NCBI GenBank assembly: GCA_011049465.1
Contig: DSBP01000010.1
Span: forward strand, 1-27,254
From: a bacterium
GTDB taxonomy: Bacteria; Oederibacteriota; PGYV01; DSBP01
DNA length: 27,254 bases
Reading direction: 5' to 3'
Numbering within the stretch: position 1 is the first letter of the stretch; every line of letters starts with the position of its first letter. This document shows positions 6,583 to 15,312 of the stretch, in pieces. The notes beneath the pieces were generated by a model. The model saw only the letters and a list, made by a program, of their open reading frames with translations, did no database searches and had not been told where the DNA came from. The translations under genes were made by a program, and so were the position numbers.

Positions 6583-9210
6583 ATGATCCTGATAACATCG
6601 CATCCGAACCTGGATTTTGACGGGCTCGCGTCAATGGCAGCCGCCTCAAAAATGCACAAGGACAGCGTCCTTTTTATGCCGTGGGCGCTCTCGCCGGCCG
6701 TTAAAAGATTCCACACGTTCTACAGGCATTCATTCCCGCTGAAAAAAGAGAAGGAGATTGATTACGGCGAAGTCAAAAAAATAGTGATTGTCGACGCTTC
6801 GCTGCGGGTTTTAACGCCGCGGCTTAAGGCGCTTGTTGACTCGGGACGGGCCGAGGCAATAATTTATGACCACCATTTGAGAGAATCCGGCGAAACGGCG
6901 CCGAACATAAAGTACGCGGAGATTGACAGCGGGGCATGTGTGACGCATTTTGTGACAGAGCTCCTGGAAAGGCGCGCGGAAATAAGCGCGGACGAGGCGC
7001 TTCTCTTCCTTCTCGGCATCTATTCGGATACGGGCTCTTTTACATACCCGGGGACAAAGCCGCGCGACCTGAAGGCCGCCGCCGCCCTCTCGGAAAAGCT
7101 GCAAAGCATGAAGATGGTCTCTGATTTTTTAAAGGACGAGTACGGGGCCGCGCAGGTAAAGCTCTTTAACAGGCTCATGAAAAACATACGCGTATACGAC
7201 ATAAAAGGGTATAAAATCATCATAACTTACGCGCGTTTCAAGGAGCACATCAGGCAGCTTGCCGATACAGCGGGCCGCGTAATGGACATTTACTCGGCTG
7301 ACGCGATTGTGGCGGCGGCGCATATGGAAAACAAGATATTTTTATCGGCCAAAAGCGCGTCAGCGGCAATTGACGTGCGGCACGTACTTTCCGGGTTTGG
7401 CGGCGGCGGGCACAGGACAGCGGCAGCGGCCGTGGTGCACGTAAAAAAAGGAGTCTCCATAAAGACAATCAGGGATTCATTGTATAATTCCTTTATCGCC
7501 ATTACAGGAGACAAGTACACGGTGCGGGATATCATGAGCACGCCGGTGAGGGCGATTTCCCCGGCGCTTACCATGGAAGAGGCCTATAAGATATGCATAA
7601 GGTTCAACAACAACGGGCTTCCCATAGTAAAGGACGACACGCTTGCCGGGTTCATAACAAAACAGGACATTGAAAAGGGCATGCTTCACAACCTCAGGGA
7701 CATTCCCGTCAGCGGGTACATGAGCTCCAATGTGATAACTGTCCGCGCTGATGAGTCAATAACAGGGGCGCAGGAGATAATGCTGAAAAACAATATCGGG
7801 CACCTTCCGGTCATGGACGGAAAGAGCCTTAAAGGAATCGTGACAAGGACGGATATTCTTGAGTTTATGTACGGCGGCGCCCCGTTTAAGAAGGAAAAGA
7901 TAGTATTTGAGGAAAAGTCAGAGAACGTAAAGGCGATGATGGAGGAAAAAATATCAGGGGATGTTTACGGGCTCATCAGGAAAACCGGCGAATACGCGGA
8001 TGAATACGGGGTTAACGCGTTTCTTGTGGGCGGCATTGTCAGGGACCTCTTCTTGAAGGAAAAGGACCTGGACATAGACATTACTGTCGAGGGCGACGGA
8101 ATGAAGTTCGCCGCGTTTCTGGCGGAAAAATTCTCATGCTCGTACAAGGGGTTTGAACGGTTTAAGACCGGAAAAGTCTTCCTGCCGGGCGGGAGGAGAA
8201 TTGATGTTACAAGCGCCCGCGCCGAGTTTTACGAGTATCCCGCGGCAATGCCCGACATAGAGTTTACGCCCATCAGGTATGACCTCTTCAGGCGGGATTT
8301 TACCGTAAACGCCATGGCAATACGCATCAACAGCGCGGGATTCGGGTCGTTCATAGATTATTTCAACGGTTATGGGGACCTGAAAAAGGGAATCATAAGG
8401 ACGCTTTACAACATGAGCTTCATTGATGACCCCGCGAGGATCTTCCGCGCTGTCAGGTTTGAGCAGAGGTATGATTTCAAAATCGAGGAAAACACAGAGC
8501 GGTTCATCAGGGAGACGCTTAAGTACAACATATTTGACTCTCTCTCCGGCGAAAGGCTGAGGGACGAGCTCTTTACCGCTCTTGACGAGGAAAACCCGCT
8601 TAAGCTGATGAAGAGGATGGAATCGCTCGGAATACTGGAGAGGATAAGCGGCGGAATGGCGGTGGATGAGCGGGCTGAAAAGATATGCAAGCGGGCGCTT
8701 GTTTCCGACGACATATTTGAGGCCGCGCCCGATTATGACAGGCCGCTTCTTTATTTCATGATACTGATAAACAGCCTGGATGAGCGCGGGACACAGGCGC
8801 TTCTCGCGAGGCTCAAGCTTAAAAAGGATGAAGCGGCCGGGGTTTTATACCTTAAAAGAAACAGGAAGAAGGCAATGGCAGCGCTCGCGAAACCGGCGGT
8901 AAAAAACAGCCGGGTATACTCACTGCTTAAAGGCTTTACACCGCCGGCCCTGCTGTTTCTGGCGCTGCTTTCGGATAATGAGGCGGTGATAAAAAGAATC
9001 AAATACTTTATGGCGAGGCTCAAGGGGGTCAGGGCGGAAACAACGGGCAATGACCTTAAAAAAATGGGCATAAAACCCGGCCCTGTTTTCAAAGAAATCC
9101 TCGCTGTTTTGACGGACGCCAGGATTGACGGCGCGGTAAAGGACAAAAAGGGAGAGGCAGCGCTTGTGAAAAGACTGCTGGCAAAAAAACGGCGGGCAAA
9201 GCGCCGGTGA
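6583..9210 (+). CDS. DHH-CBS-tRNA nucleotidyltransferase/poly(A) polymerase fusion
   Basis: An 875-aa three-part protein. Residues 1-300 are a DHH/DHHA1 phosphoesterase: HPNLDFDG at the start, the DHH motif at 96-98, and FGGGGH at 272-277. Residues about 312-430 are a CBS pair that usually binds adenine nucleotides. From about 475 onward is a class II CCA-adding/poly(A) polymerase head: VGGIVRDL, catalytic D495/D497/D499 in KDLDIDIT, RRDFTVNAMA, and the DDPARIFRAVRF RNA-binding element, followed by a helical tail. Homologous fusions occur in Aquificae, Deltaproteobacteria and Cyanobacteria, where some members add only CC or only A to tRNA. Which activity this one has cannot be told from sequence. 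The DHH part suggests nanoRNA/oligonucleotide or pAp hydrolysis. No strong ribosome site precedes the start, so translation may be coupled to the GH2 gene 18 nt upstream. Confidence 0.9.
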   Translation: MILITSHPNLDFDGLASMAAASKMHKDSVLFMPWALSPAVKRFHTFYRHSFPLKKEKEIDYGEVKKIVIVDASLRVLTPRLKALVDSGRAEAIIYDHHLRESGETAPNIKYAEIDSGACVTHFVTELLERRAEISADEALLFLLGIYSDTGSFTYPGTKPRDLKAAAALSEKLQSMKMVSDFLKDEYGAAQVKLFNRLMKNIRVYDIKGYKIIITYARFKEHIRQLADTAGRVMDIYSADAIVAAAHMENKIFLSAKSASAAIDVRHVLSGFGGGGHRTAAAAVVHVKKGVSIKTIRDSLYNSFIAITGDKYTVRDIMSTPVRAISPALTMEEAYKICIRFNNNGLPIVKDDTLAGFITKQDIEKGMLHNLRDIPVSGYMSSNVITVRADESITGAQEIMLKNNIGHLPVMDGKSLKGIVTRTDILEFMYGGAPFKKEKIVFEEKSENVKAMMEEKISGDVYGLIRKTGEYADEYGVNAFLVGGIVRDLFLKEKDLDIDITVEGDGMKFAAFLAEKFSCSYKGFERFKTGKVFLPGGRRIDVTSARAEFYEYPAAMPDIEFTPIRYDLFRRDFTVNAMAIRINSAGFGSFIDYFNGYGDLKKGIIRTLYNMSFIDDPARIFRAVRFEQRYDFKIEENTERFIRETLKYNIFDSLSGERLRDELFTALDEENPLKLMKRMESLGILERISGGMAVDERAEKICKRALVSDDIFEAAPDYDRPLLYFMILINSLDERGTQALLARLKLKKDEAAGVLYLKRNRKKAMAALAKPAVKNSRVYSLLKGFTPPALLFLALLSDNEAVIKRIKYFMARLKGVRAETTGNDLKKMGIKPGPVFKEILAVLTDARIDGAVKDKKGEAALVKRLLAKKRRAKRR

Positions 9211-9225
9211 ATACAAGGAGGATAT

Positions 9226-9723
9226 ATGGAACTGTTTGAGGCAATAAAGGGGCGGCGTTCAGTACGCAAATATAAAGAAGGCGCGGAGATAGAAAAAGGG
9301 GTTCTTGAGCGGATTGTTGACGCGGGAAAATACGCGGCAAGCGCGCGCGCGGTTTATCCGTGGAGGTTTGTCGTGATTACGGACAAATCGCGGATAAGGG
9401 AGCTTACGGGCATAGTGGGCTCAAACGGCGCGTTTATGAAGGATGCGGCTGCCGTGATAGTTGTGGCCTCTGAGGAGACAAAATATTACCTTGAGGACGG
9501 CTCAGCAGCCACGCAAAACATGCTCCTCGCCGCGCACAGCCTCGGCGCGGGCGCCTGCTGGATAGCCGGAGATAAGAAGGATTACTGCGGCAGGGTGCTT
9601 GAGTTCGTGAAGGCGCCCGAAGGCTATAAGCTTGTCAGCATCATTTCCTGCGGCATCCCGGATGAAACGCCCGTCAAGGAAAAGCCGTCGCTTGAAAAAC
9701 TGATGGTATGGGAGAAATTTTAA
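9226..9723 (+). CDS. Nitroreductase-family FMN oxidoreductase
   Basis: A 165-aa compact nitroreductase-like flavoprotein. It opens with ELFEAIKGRRSVRKYK, the FMN-phosphate-binding arginine motif typical of the family. PWRFVVI and the GSAATQNMLLAAHSLGAGACWIAG helix, which builds the dimer and flavin pocket, follow. The family reduces nitro groups, quinones or flavins with NAD(P)H; the true substrate here is unknown. At about 165 residues it is at the short end, like small anaerobic versions. An excellent AAGGAGG lies before the ATG. The stop codon is followed without a gap by the GH16 start, so the two are translationally linked. Confidence 0.88.
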   Translation: MELFEAIKGRRSVRKYKEGAEIEKGVLERIVDAGKYAASARAVYPWRFVVITDKSRIRELTGIVGSNGAFMKDAAAVIVVASEETKYYLEDGSAATQNMLLAAHSLGAGACWIAGDKKDYCGRVLEFVKAPEGYKLVSIISCGIPDETPVKEKPSLEKLMVWEKF

Positions 9724-10551
9724 ATGGGAAGCCGTCCATTTGTAACTGCTTTGGCGGTTATCTGCGCCGCAACATTGCTCTTCCTTTCATGCTCCAAAAG
9801 GAGGGGGCCGTCAGCAACAGAGGCGCCGGAAAAATCATGGGTGCTTGTCTGGGCAGATGAGTTTGAGGGGGCTGAGATAAACACGGATAACTGGGTATAT
9901 GACCTGGGCTCCTTATGGAACGGCTGGGGCAACAATGAGCTTCAGTATTACACATCAAGGACAGTCAACGCTTATATAGAGGACGGCAGCCTTGTGATTC
10001 AGGCTCTGGAAGAGGATACTTATCCGGGTTTTGATTACACCTCGGCAAGGATGAAGACGCAGGGAAAGGTATTTTTCAAATACGGGAAAGTTGAGGCGCG
10101 CATAAAACTGCCATACGGCCAGGGAATATGGCCGGCGTTTTGGTCAATGGGCGTAAGCGGAAACTGGCCGGCCTGCGGCGAGATAGACATAATGGAGATG
10201 ATAGGCGGCGGAAGCAACAGGGACAACAGGTATCATGGCACTGTTCACTGGGACGACAGCGGCCATAAAATGAGCGGCAGCCACGGCACTATTCCATGGC
10301 CGGCAAAACTGGCCGATAATTACCACATATATGGCATAGAATGGGATCAGAGTGAGATAAGGTGGTATTTTGACGGCGAGCAGTATTTTTCAGCAGCCAT
10401 TACCTCAGCGGTTCAAAGCGAACTGCATCAGGAGTTTTTTCTTCTGTTGAACGTGGCAGTGGGAGGAGACTGGCCCGGAAGCCCTGACGCGACAACGGTA
10501 TTCCCGCAGAGAATGCACGTGGACTGGGTGAGGTGGTATCAGTGGAAGTGA
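9724..10551 (+). CDS. GH16 beta-glucanase (laminarinase-like) lipoprotein
   Basis: A 275-aa secreted endo-beta-1,3(4)-glucanase of family GH16. Residues 1-22 form a hydrophobic signal ending in a lipobox-like LFLSC, so Cys23 is probably lipidated and the enzyme membrane-anchored. The catalytic motif GEIDIMEM supplies nucleophile E153, D155 and acid/base E158. NNELQYYTSRTVN, IKLPYGQGIWPAFWSMG and the C-terminal LLLNVAVGGDWPG complete the jelly-roll signature of bacterial laminarinases. It is the last gene of the operon, beginning directly after the nitroreductase stop codon. The cytoplasmic GH2 enzyme upstream could finish oligosaccharides released here; this is inference. A weak terminator follows. 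Confidence 0.92.
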   Translation: MGSRPFVTALAVICAATLLFLSCSKRRGPSATEAPEKSWVLVWADEFEGAEINTDNWVYDLGSLWNGWGNNELQYYTSRTVNAYIEDGSLVIQALEEDTYPGFDYTSARMKTQGKVFFKYGKVEARIKLPYGQGIWPAFWSMGVSGNWPACGEIDIMEMIGGGSNRDNRYHGTVHWDDSGHKMSGSHGTIPWPAKLADNYHIYGIEWDQSEIRWYFDGEQYFSAAITSAVQSELHQEFFLLLNVAVGGDWPGSPDATTVFPQRMHVDWVRWYQWK

Positions 10552-10560
10552 GGGAAGGGG

Positions 10561-10592
10561 ATTTTGAATTTTGAATTTGCAATTTTAAAGTG
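10561..10592 (+). repeat. AT-rich dispersed repeat unit
   Basis: ATTTTGAATTTTGAATTTGC followed by AATTTTAAAGTG repeats the unit seen four or more times in 3044-3571, here about 7 kb away and in the same orientation. It lies between the GH16 stop codon and the probable terminator. Confidence 0.6.
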
Positions 10593-10599
10593 AAAACCG

Positions 10600-10620
10600 A
10601 AGCGGCCCCGCTTTTGTCTT
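10600..10620 (+). terminator. Weak intrinsic terminator after GH16
   Basis: AAGCG (10600-10604), loop GCCC and CGCTT (10609-10613) are followed by TTGTCTT. The stem is short, but the position after the last gene of the operon and before a new promoter supports the call. Confidence 0.4.
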
Positions 10621-10670
10621 GCCGTATTAGTTCACAATGCGGAACAGCGCGGAATAACCGATTTTTTATA

Positions 10671-10699
10671 TTGACAGGATAATTACACTGGTATAGAAT
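10671..10699 (+). promoter_or_regulatory. Promoter of the yceD-rpmF-fab-rnc operon
   Basis: A perfect TTGACA (10671-10676), a 17-nt spacer and TAGAAT (10694-10699) make one of the best promoters in the window. It gives a leader of about 80 nt before yceD. No further terminator is seen for about 10 kb, so it may drive yceD through etfA. Confidence 0.75.
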
Positions 10700-10787
10700 T
10701 ACACGTTTCTTTGACTGTTTAATGAATTCAATAAAAAAACATACATTTAAGAGCTGATTTTGGCAGTGATGAAAAGAGGATTACAGC

Positions 10788-11312
10788 GTGTATACCATTA
10801 ACCTCGCTTCTTTTAATGACAGCGAAGAGTTTATATTTGAAATGCGAAAAGAGGAGCTTCCGAAGATTGACGGCTTTGAAATTGAGCCGCCTGTCAGGGT
10901 GCGAATGACCCTTACAAAAGAGAAGGACTCGGAAGTGCTTGCGATGGGCGCGCTGGAGGCTGCGGCCGGCGCTCAGTGCAGCAGGTGCCTTGAGCCCGTA
11001 AAAATCGGCGTTAAGGCGGAGTTTACGGCTGTATTTAAGGACAGGGAAAAGATAACCGGGGACGATCTTGAAAATGACATATATGAATACGCGAATAACG
11101 TGATTAATCCCGCCGAATTCATAGGTCAGGCGCTTCTTCTTGAGCTGCCGTCAAAGCCGGTGTGTTTTGAGGCGTGCGCAGGGTTATGCCCGGTATGCGG
11201 TAAGAACCGGAATAATGAAAAATGCGGATGTAAAAGCGAAGCGGCAAAGGGTTTCAGCCCTTTCAGCTCAATTACCATTGAAGACGGCAAAATAAAGAAA
11301 ACGGAGGAATAA
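10788..11312 (+). CDS. yceD: YceD/DUF177 family protein
   Basis: A 174-aa member of the DUF177 family, which almost always precedes rpmF. In E. coli and plants (DCL) its relatives are linked to 23S rRNA or ribosome accumulation. The family core is visible as a CSRCLEPV pair of cysteines in the middle and a C-terminal cysteine cluster with CPVCGKNRNNEKCGC, which could bind zinc. The GTG start is supported by GAGGA seven bases upstream. rpmF begins two bases after the stop codon, the classical yceD-rpmF arrangement. Confidence 0.85.
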   Translation: MYTINLASFNDSEEFIFEMRKEELPKIDGFEIEPPVRVRMTLTKEKDSEVLAMGALEAAAGAQCSRCLEPVKIGVKAEFTAVFKDREKITGDDLENDIYEYANNVINPAEFIGQALLLELPSKPVCFEACAGLCPVCGKNRNNEKCGCKSEAAKGFSPFSSITIEDGKIKKTEE

Positions 11313-11314
11313 AA

Positions 11315-11503
11315 GTGGCAAATTTAACAAGAAAGACATCAAAATCAAAATCGAGGAGCAGGCGCGCCGCCAACATGAAATTAAAGCAGAGCGTGAATTT
11401 AATGGAGTGCCCGAACTGCCACCAGAAGAAACTGCCGCACAGAATATGCACGAACTGCGGCCATTACGGCACCAAGAATGTTCTCGGATCCGCGGAAGAA
11501 TAG
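11315..11503 (+). CDS. rpmF: 50S ribosomal protein L32
   Basis: A 62-aa basic protein starting MANLTRKTSKSKSRSRRAAN, the L32 N-terminus that threads into the large subunit. The C-terminal zinc ribbon CPNC-x10-CTNC is intact, so this is the zinc-bound (C+) form rather than a zinc-free paralogue. It uses GTG preceded by GGAGG. Its position between yceD and plsX is conserved in many bacteria and couples ribosome and membrane synthesis. Confidence 0.95.
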   Translation: MANLTRKTSKSKSRSRRAANMKLKQSVNLMECPNCHQKKLPHRICTNCGHYGTKNVLGSAEE

Positions 11504-11539
11504 TTCCGGGATAAAACGCGGATAAACCAGGAGGATCAT

Positions 11540-12553
11540 GTGAAGATAGTTGTGGATGCCATGGGCGGGGACAACGCGCCCGGTGTTGAGGTCGAAGGCG
11601 CGGTTGCGGCTGTCAAATCATACAAAGACATTACAGTGGTGCTTACGGGAAAAAAAGATGCGATAGAGGCCGTTTTGGCATCGAAAAAACTCACGCAGTC
11701 ACAGCGGGCGCGGCTTGAGGTTGTGCACGCCGGTGATGTTGTGACAATGTCGGACTCGCCTGCGCAGGCATACAAACAAAAGCCGGATTCATCTTTGGTT
11801 GTGGGCGCCAGGCTCATTAAAGAAGGCAAGGCTGACGCTTTTATCTCCGCCGGCAACACCGGCGCGGTTACGGTAACATCCCTGCTTATGATAGGCAGGA
11901 TACCCGGGGTTTTAAGGCCGGGAATCCTCGTTCCTTTCCCCAACAAAAACGGGCTCACATCAATAATAGACGCCGGAGCGAATGTTGACTGCAAGCCCGT
12001 GCATCTTGTCCAGTTCGCGGTCATGGGAGACCTTTACGCGCGCCATATTTCAGGCATAGAAAACCCGAGGGTAGGGGTATTAAGCGTCGGCGAAGAGGAT
12101 GAAAAAGGAAACGAGCTCTCAACCGCCACGCGCGAGCTCATGGCAAAGACAACCCTCAATTTTATCGGCAATGTCGAGGGCCGCGATGTCACAAACGGCG
12201 AGGTTGACGTCATTACCTGCGACGGTTTTGTCGGCAATGTCATATTAAAGCACGGCGAGGGCGTGGGCGATTACCTGATGGGCTTCATGAAATCCAGGAT
12301 AAAGAAGAACCCGATCGCCATGCTCGGCGCGCTGCTCCTGATTCCCATATTCAACAAGCTCAAAAAAGAGGTTGACCCCAATGAATACGGCGGAGCCCCG
12401 CTTCTGGGCGTTAAAAAACCGGTTATTATCACTCACGGCTCAATCAAATCAAAGGGAATAAAGAAGGCCATTAAAGTGGCGTCTCAGTTCATCAACAAGC
12501 ACATAAACGAGCAGATTGAAAGCGAGATTAAAAAGTTCGGAGGCGCCGGTTGA
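11540..12553 (+). CDS. plsX: Phosphate acyltransferase PlsX
   Basis: PlsX converts acyl-ACP and phosphate to acyl-phosphate, the donor for PlsY in phospholipid synthesis, and is a peripheral membrane protein. The 337-aa length is typical. Family features are the opening VVDAMGGDNAPGVEVEGAV, the ISAGNTGAVT segment, NVGVLSVGEE-like strands (here RVGVLSVGEEDEKGNEL), TCDGFVGNVILK and the terminal GGAPLLGV motif. The ATG at 11538 would be followed at once by a stop, so the GTG at 11540 (five bases after AGGAGG) is the start. Its stop codon overlaps the TTG start of fabH. Confidence 0.96.
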   Translation: MKIVVDAMGGDNAPGVEVEGAVAAVKSYKDITVVLTGKKDAIEAVLASKKLTQSQRARLEVVHAGDVVTMSDSPAQAYKQKPDSSLVVGARLIKEGKADAFISAGNTGAVTVTSLLMIGRIPGVLRPGILVPFPNKNGLTSIIDAGANVDCKPVHLVQFAVMGDLYARHISGIENPRVGVLSVGEEDEKGNELSTATRELMAKTTLNFIGNVEGRDVTNGEVDVITCDGFVGNVILKHGEGVGDYLMGFMKSRIKKNPIAMLGALLLIPIFNKLKKEVDPNEYGGAPLLGVKKPVIITHGSIKSKGIKKAIKVASQFINKHINEQIESEIKKFGGAG

Positions 12554-13530
12554 GTATAAAAGCGGGAATTCTGGCAGCGGGGCATTATCTGCCCGAAAAG
12601 GTCGTGACGAATTTTGACCTGGAGAAAATAGTTGACACAAGCGATGAATGGATAAGGACAAGGTCCGGCATAGAAGAGAGAAGAATAGCGGCTGATGACG
12701 AGTTTTCGTCCGATATGGGCGTCAAGGCCGCCCGGGATGCTTTCAGAAAATCGGGAATCAAGCCTGAAGAAATAGACCTCATAATAGTATCCACCATATC
12801 GCCGGATTTTATGTGGCCGGCCACAGCGTGCCAGGTAGGCGCCAAGCTGGGGCTTGCAGGGGTGCCGGCGTATGACATATCAGCGGCGTGTTCGGGTTTT
12901 ATCTACGGCCTCGCGAATGCCGCTGCCTTTATAGAATCGGGAATGTATAAAAAGATACTTCTTGTATGCCCCGAGAAATTTTCCTCTTTTCTTGACTGGA
13001 CAGACAGGAACACCTGCGTTTTAATGGCTGACGGCGCGGGCGCTGTGATTGTGGGCGCGGTGGAGGAGGGCGGGATTCTCTCCACATACATGGGTTCTGA
13101 CGGCTCAAAGGTTGAATGGCTCTACCAGCCCGGAGGCGGCTGCGTATATCCCTTTAACGAAGAGACCATTAAGGGAAGAAAACAGTATATGCACATGAAC
13201 GGAAAAGAGATATTCAAGTCAGCGGTTGAAATGATGCCGCTCGCAATAGAAAAAGCAATGGAAAAGGCGGGGCTGACAGCGGAAAATATTGATTTTGTAA
13301 TATTTCATCAGGCAAACATAAGGATAATAGATTCAATCGCAAAAAGGTTCGGCTGGCCCGAGGAAAAAAACATAGTGAATATCCAGAAATACGGAAATAC
13401 CTCGGCCGCAACCATACCCATAGCGCTCTCAGAGGCAATGGAAAACGGAAAAATAAAGAAGGGCCACACAGTCGGTTTTTCCGCGTTCGGCGGAGGATTG
13501 ACCTGGGCCGGAGCTGTGGTAAAACTTTAA
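12550..13530 (+). CDS. fabH: Beta-ketoacyl-ACP synthase III
   Basis: FabH starts type II fatty acid synthesis by condensing acetyl-CoA (or a branched starter) with malonyl-ACP. The 326-aa protein carries the catalytic triad C114 (SAACSGF), H253 (FHQANIRI) and N283 (YGNTSAAT). It opens with AGILAAGHYLPEKVVTN. The start is a TTG overlapping the plsX stop by four bases, with GGAGG six bases upstream, so translation is coupled to plsX. Starter-unit preference cannot be read from sequence. Confidence 0.96.
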   Translation: MSIKAGILAAGHYLPEKVVTNFDLEKIVDTSDEWIRTRSGIEERRIAADDEFSSDMGVKAARDAFRKSGIKPEEIDLIIVSTISPDFMWPATACQVGAKLGLAGVPAYDISAACSGFIYGLANAAAFIESGMYKKILLVCPEKFSSFLDWTDRNTCVLMADGAGAVIVGAVEEGGILSTYMGSDGSKVEWLYQPGGGCVYPFNEETIKGRKQYMHMNGKEIFKSAVEMMPLAIEKAMEKAGLTAENIDFVIFHQANIRIIDSIAKRFGWPEEKNIVNIQKYGNTSAATIPIALSEAMENGKIKKGHTVGFSAFGGGLTWAGAVVKL

Positions 13531-13567
13531 GGAATCAAGGATAACAACACACAAGCAGGAGGATTTG

Positions 13568-14491
13568 ATGGCGTTGGTATTTGTCTTTCCGGGACAGGGC
13601 GCGCAGTATGTCGGAATGGGCCTCGGCCTTTACGAGGGAAACGAACGGGCAAACGCGGTTTTAAGCGAGGCAGAATCGGCTTTTGGCGGGGGCCTGCTTG
13701 ACGTGATGTTTAAGGGCCCTGAGGAAGAGCTGAAAAAGACGGACTATACACAGCCTGCAATTTTCGCGCTCAGCGCGGCCATATATGAGGTTGTCAGGGA
13801 AAAATACGGGGCCAAACCGGCGTTTTTCGCGGGGCACAGCCTCGGCGAATACACGGCGCTTTACGCTGCAGGGGCATTTGATTTTAAGTCCGCGATGGAG
13901 CTTGTCAAGATACGGGGCAAGCTGATGCAGGAGGCTTCCCTTAAAATAAAGAGTTCGATGGCAGCGGTGCTCGGCCTTGACGCGGAGGCGGTAAAAGAAC
14001 TGTGCGCGAGGGTAAAAGACGCGGGATATCTCGCGGCCGCGAACATAAACGCGCCGGGCCAGATTGTTGTATCGGGCGACATGGCGGCCATTAACGCTGC
14101 CGAGGCCGCGGCAAAAGAGCTCGGCGCCAAACGCTATATTAAACTGTCCGTGGCAGGCGCGTTTCATTCGGATATAATGGCGCCGGCAGCCGACGGGCTT
14201 AAAAGAGCCATGGAGAGCTTCACTTTCAGCAGGCTCAGCACGCCGGTTGTGGCCAACGCGTCAGCATCGCGGGTTGTTGAGCCGCAGGAGATAAAGGATT
14301 CGCTGGTAAAACAGGTGGTTTCACCGGTACGGTGGATTGAGACTGTTGAGTATCTTAAGGAGCACGGCGCCGGCACATTTGTTGAGTGCGGACCTGGAAA
14401 TGTGCTTACAGGGCTAGTGAAGAAGATTGACAGGAGCCTTAAAACCGTAAATTACGCGAAGCTTGAGGACATTAACTCAAATATATTGTAA
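13568..14491 (+). CDS. fabD: Malonyl-CoA:ACP transacylase
   Basis: FabD loads malonyl units onto ACP for elongation. The protein is 307 aa from the ATG at 13568; a TTG one codon earlier is less well spaced from AGGAGG. It begins ALVFVFPGQGAQYVGMG. Nucleophile S91 sits in GHSLGEY, and the C-terminal half contains GAFHSDIM with the catalytic histidine and the FVECGPGNVL loop. Length and motifs are standard. Confidence 0.96.
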   Translation: MALVFVFPGQGAQYVGMGLGLYEGNERANAVLSEAESAFGGGLLDVMFKGPEEELKKTDYTQPAIFALSAAIYEVVREKYGAKPAFFAGHSLGEYTALYAAGAFDFKSAMELVKIRGKLMQEASLKIKSSMAAVLGLDAEAVKELCARVKDAGYLAAANINAPGQIVVSGDMAAINAAEAAAKELGAKRYIKLSVAGAFHSDIMAPAADGLKRAMESFTFSRLSTPVVANASASRVVEPQEIKDSLVKQVVSPVRWIETVEYLKEHGAGTFVECGPGNVLTGLVKKIDRSLKTVNYAKLEDINSNIL

Positions 14492-14517
14492 GACATATTA
14501 AAGAAGGAGGTGAATTA

Positions 14518-15261
14518 ATGGGTTTGCTTGACGGAAAGACAGCTGTTGTAACCGGCGGAGCGCAGGGAATAGGCGAGGCAATAGCTTTCGCGCTCGCGGC
14601 ACAGGGCGCGTCTGTCGCGGTTATTGACGTAAATCTTGAAAAGGCCCTGGAGACAGCCGCGAAGATAAAAGAAATGGGCGTTGATTCCGAGGCATACAAG
14701 GCCGATGTATCGAGCCTGGCCGATACAGAGGCTGTTATGGACAAAATTGTTGACAAATTTAAGAAGGTTGATATACTTGTCAACAACGCGGGCATTACAA
14801 GGGATAACCTGCTTATCAGGATGACCGAGCAGGAGTGGGACCTTGTGATTGCCATCAATCTCAAGGGTGTTTTCAACTATATGAAAACCGCGGGAAAAAT
14901 AATGATGAAGCAGAGAAACGGCAGTATTATCAACATTTCTTCGGTAATCGGCCTGATGGGCAACGCGGCCCAGGTGAATTACGCGGCGTCAAAAGCGGGC
15001 GTCATAGGGATGACAAAGAGCATCTCGAAAGAGCTGGCGTCAAGAAATGTAAGGGTAAACGCCGTATGCCCGGGCTACATAAAAACAGCAATGACAGACA
15101 AACTGAGCGATGAGGTGAAAAACGCGATACTTGCCCATGTGCCGGCAAAAGCCATGGGAACGCCTGAAGACGTGGCAAACGCGGTGGTTTTCCTGGCATC
15201 TGATATGTCCGCGTATATCACGGGCGAGACAATCAGGGTTGACGGCGGAATGGCAATGTAA
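14518..15261 (+). CDS. fabG: 3-oxoacyl-ACP reductase
   Basis: FabG is the NADPH-dependent ketoreductase of fatty acid elongation, a short-chain dehydrogenase tetramer. The 247-aa protein shows the Rossmann glycine motif TGGAQGIG, NNAGITRDNLL, and the catalytic set S142, Y155 and K159. The C-terminus AYITGETIRVDGGMAM is the family signature. A near-perfect AAGGAGGTG ribosome site precedes the ATG. The adjacent acpP supports FabG over other dehydrogenases. Confidence 0.96.
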   Translation: MGLLDGKTAVVTGGAQGIGEAIAFALAAQGASVAVIDVNLEKALETAAKIKEMGVDSEAYKADVSSLADTEAVMDKIVDKFKKVDILVNNAGITRDNLLIRMTEQEWDLVIAINLKGVFNYMKTAGKIMMKQRNGSIINISSVIGLMGNAAQVNYAASKAGVIGMTKSISKELASRNVRVNAVCPGYIKTAMTDKLSDEVKNAILAHVPAKAMGTPEDVANAVVFLASDMSAYITGETIRVDGGMAM

Positions 15262-15312
15262 AAACAGTTTCAGAAGTTAAAAAAACAAAAAATCTTAAGG
15301 AGGAAAGAGAAA

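Noticed and set aside
10552..10787. Riboswitch or T-box in the yceD leader
   Set aside because: The roughly 80-nt leader after the promoter is AT-rich, shows no conserved aptamer pattern or anti-terminator/terminator pair.
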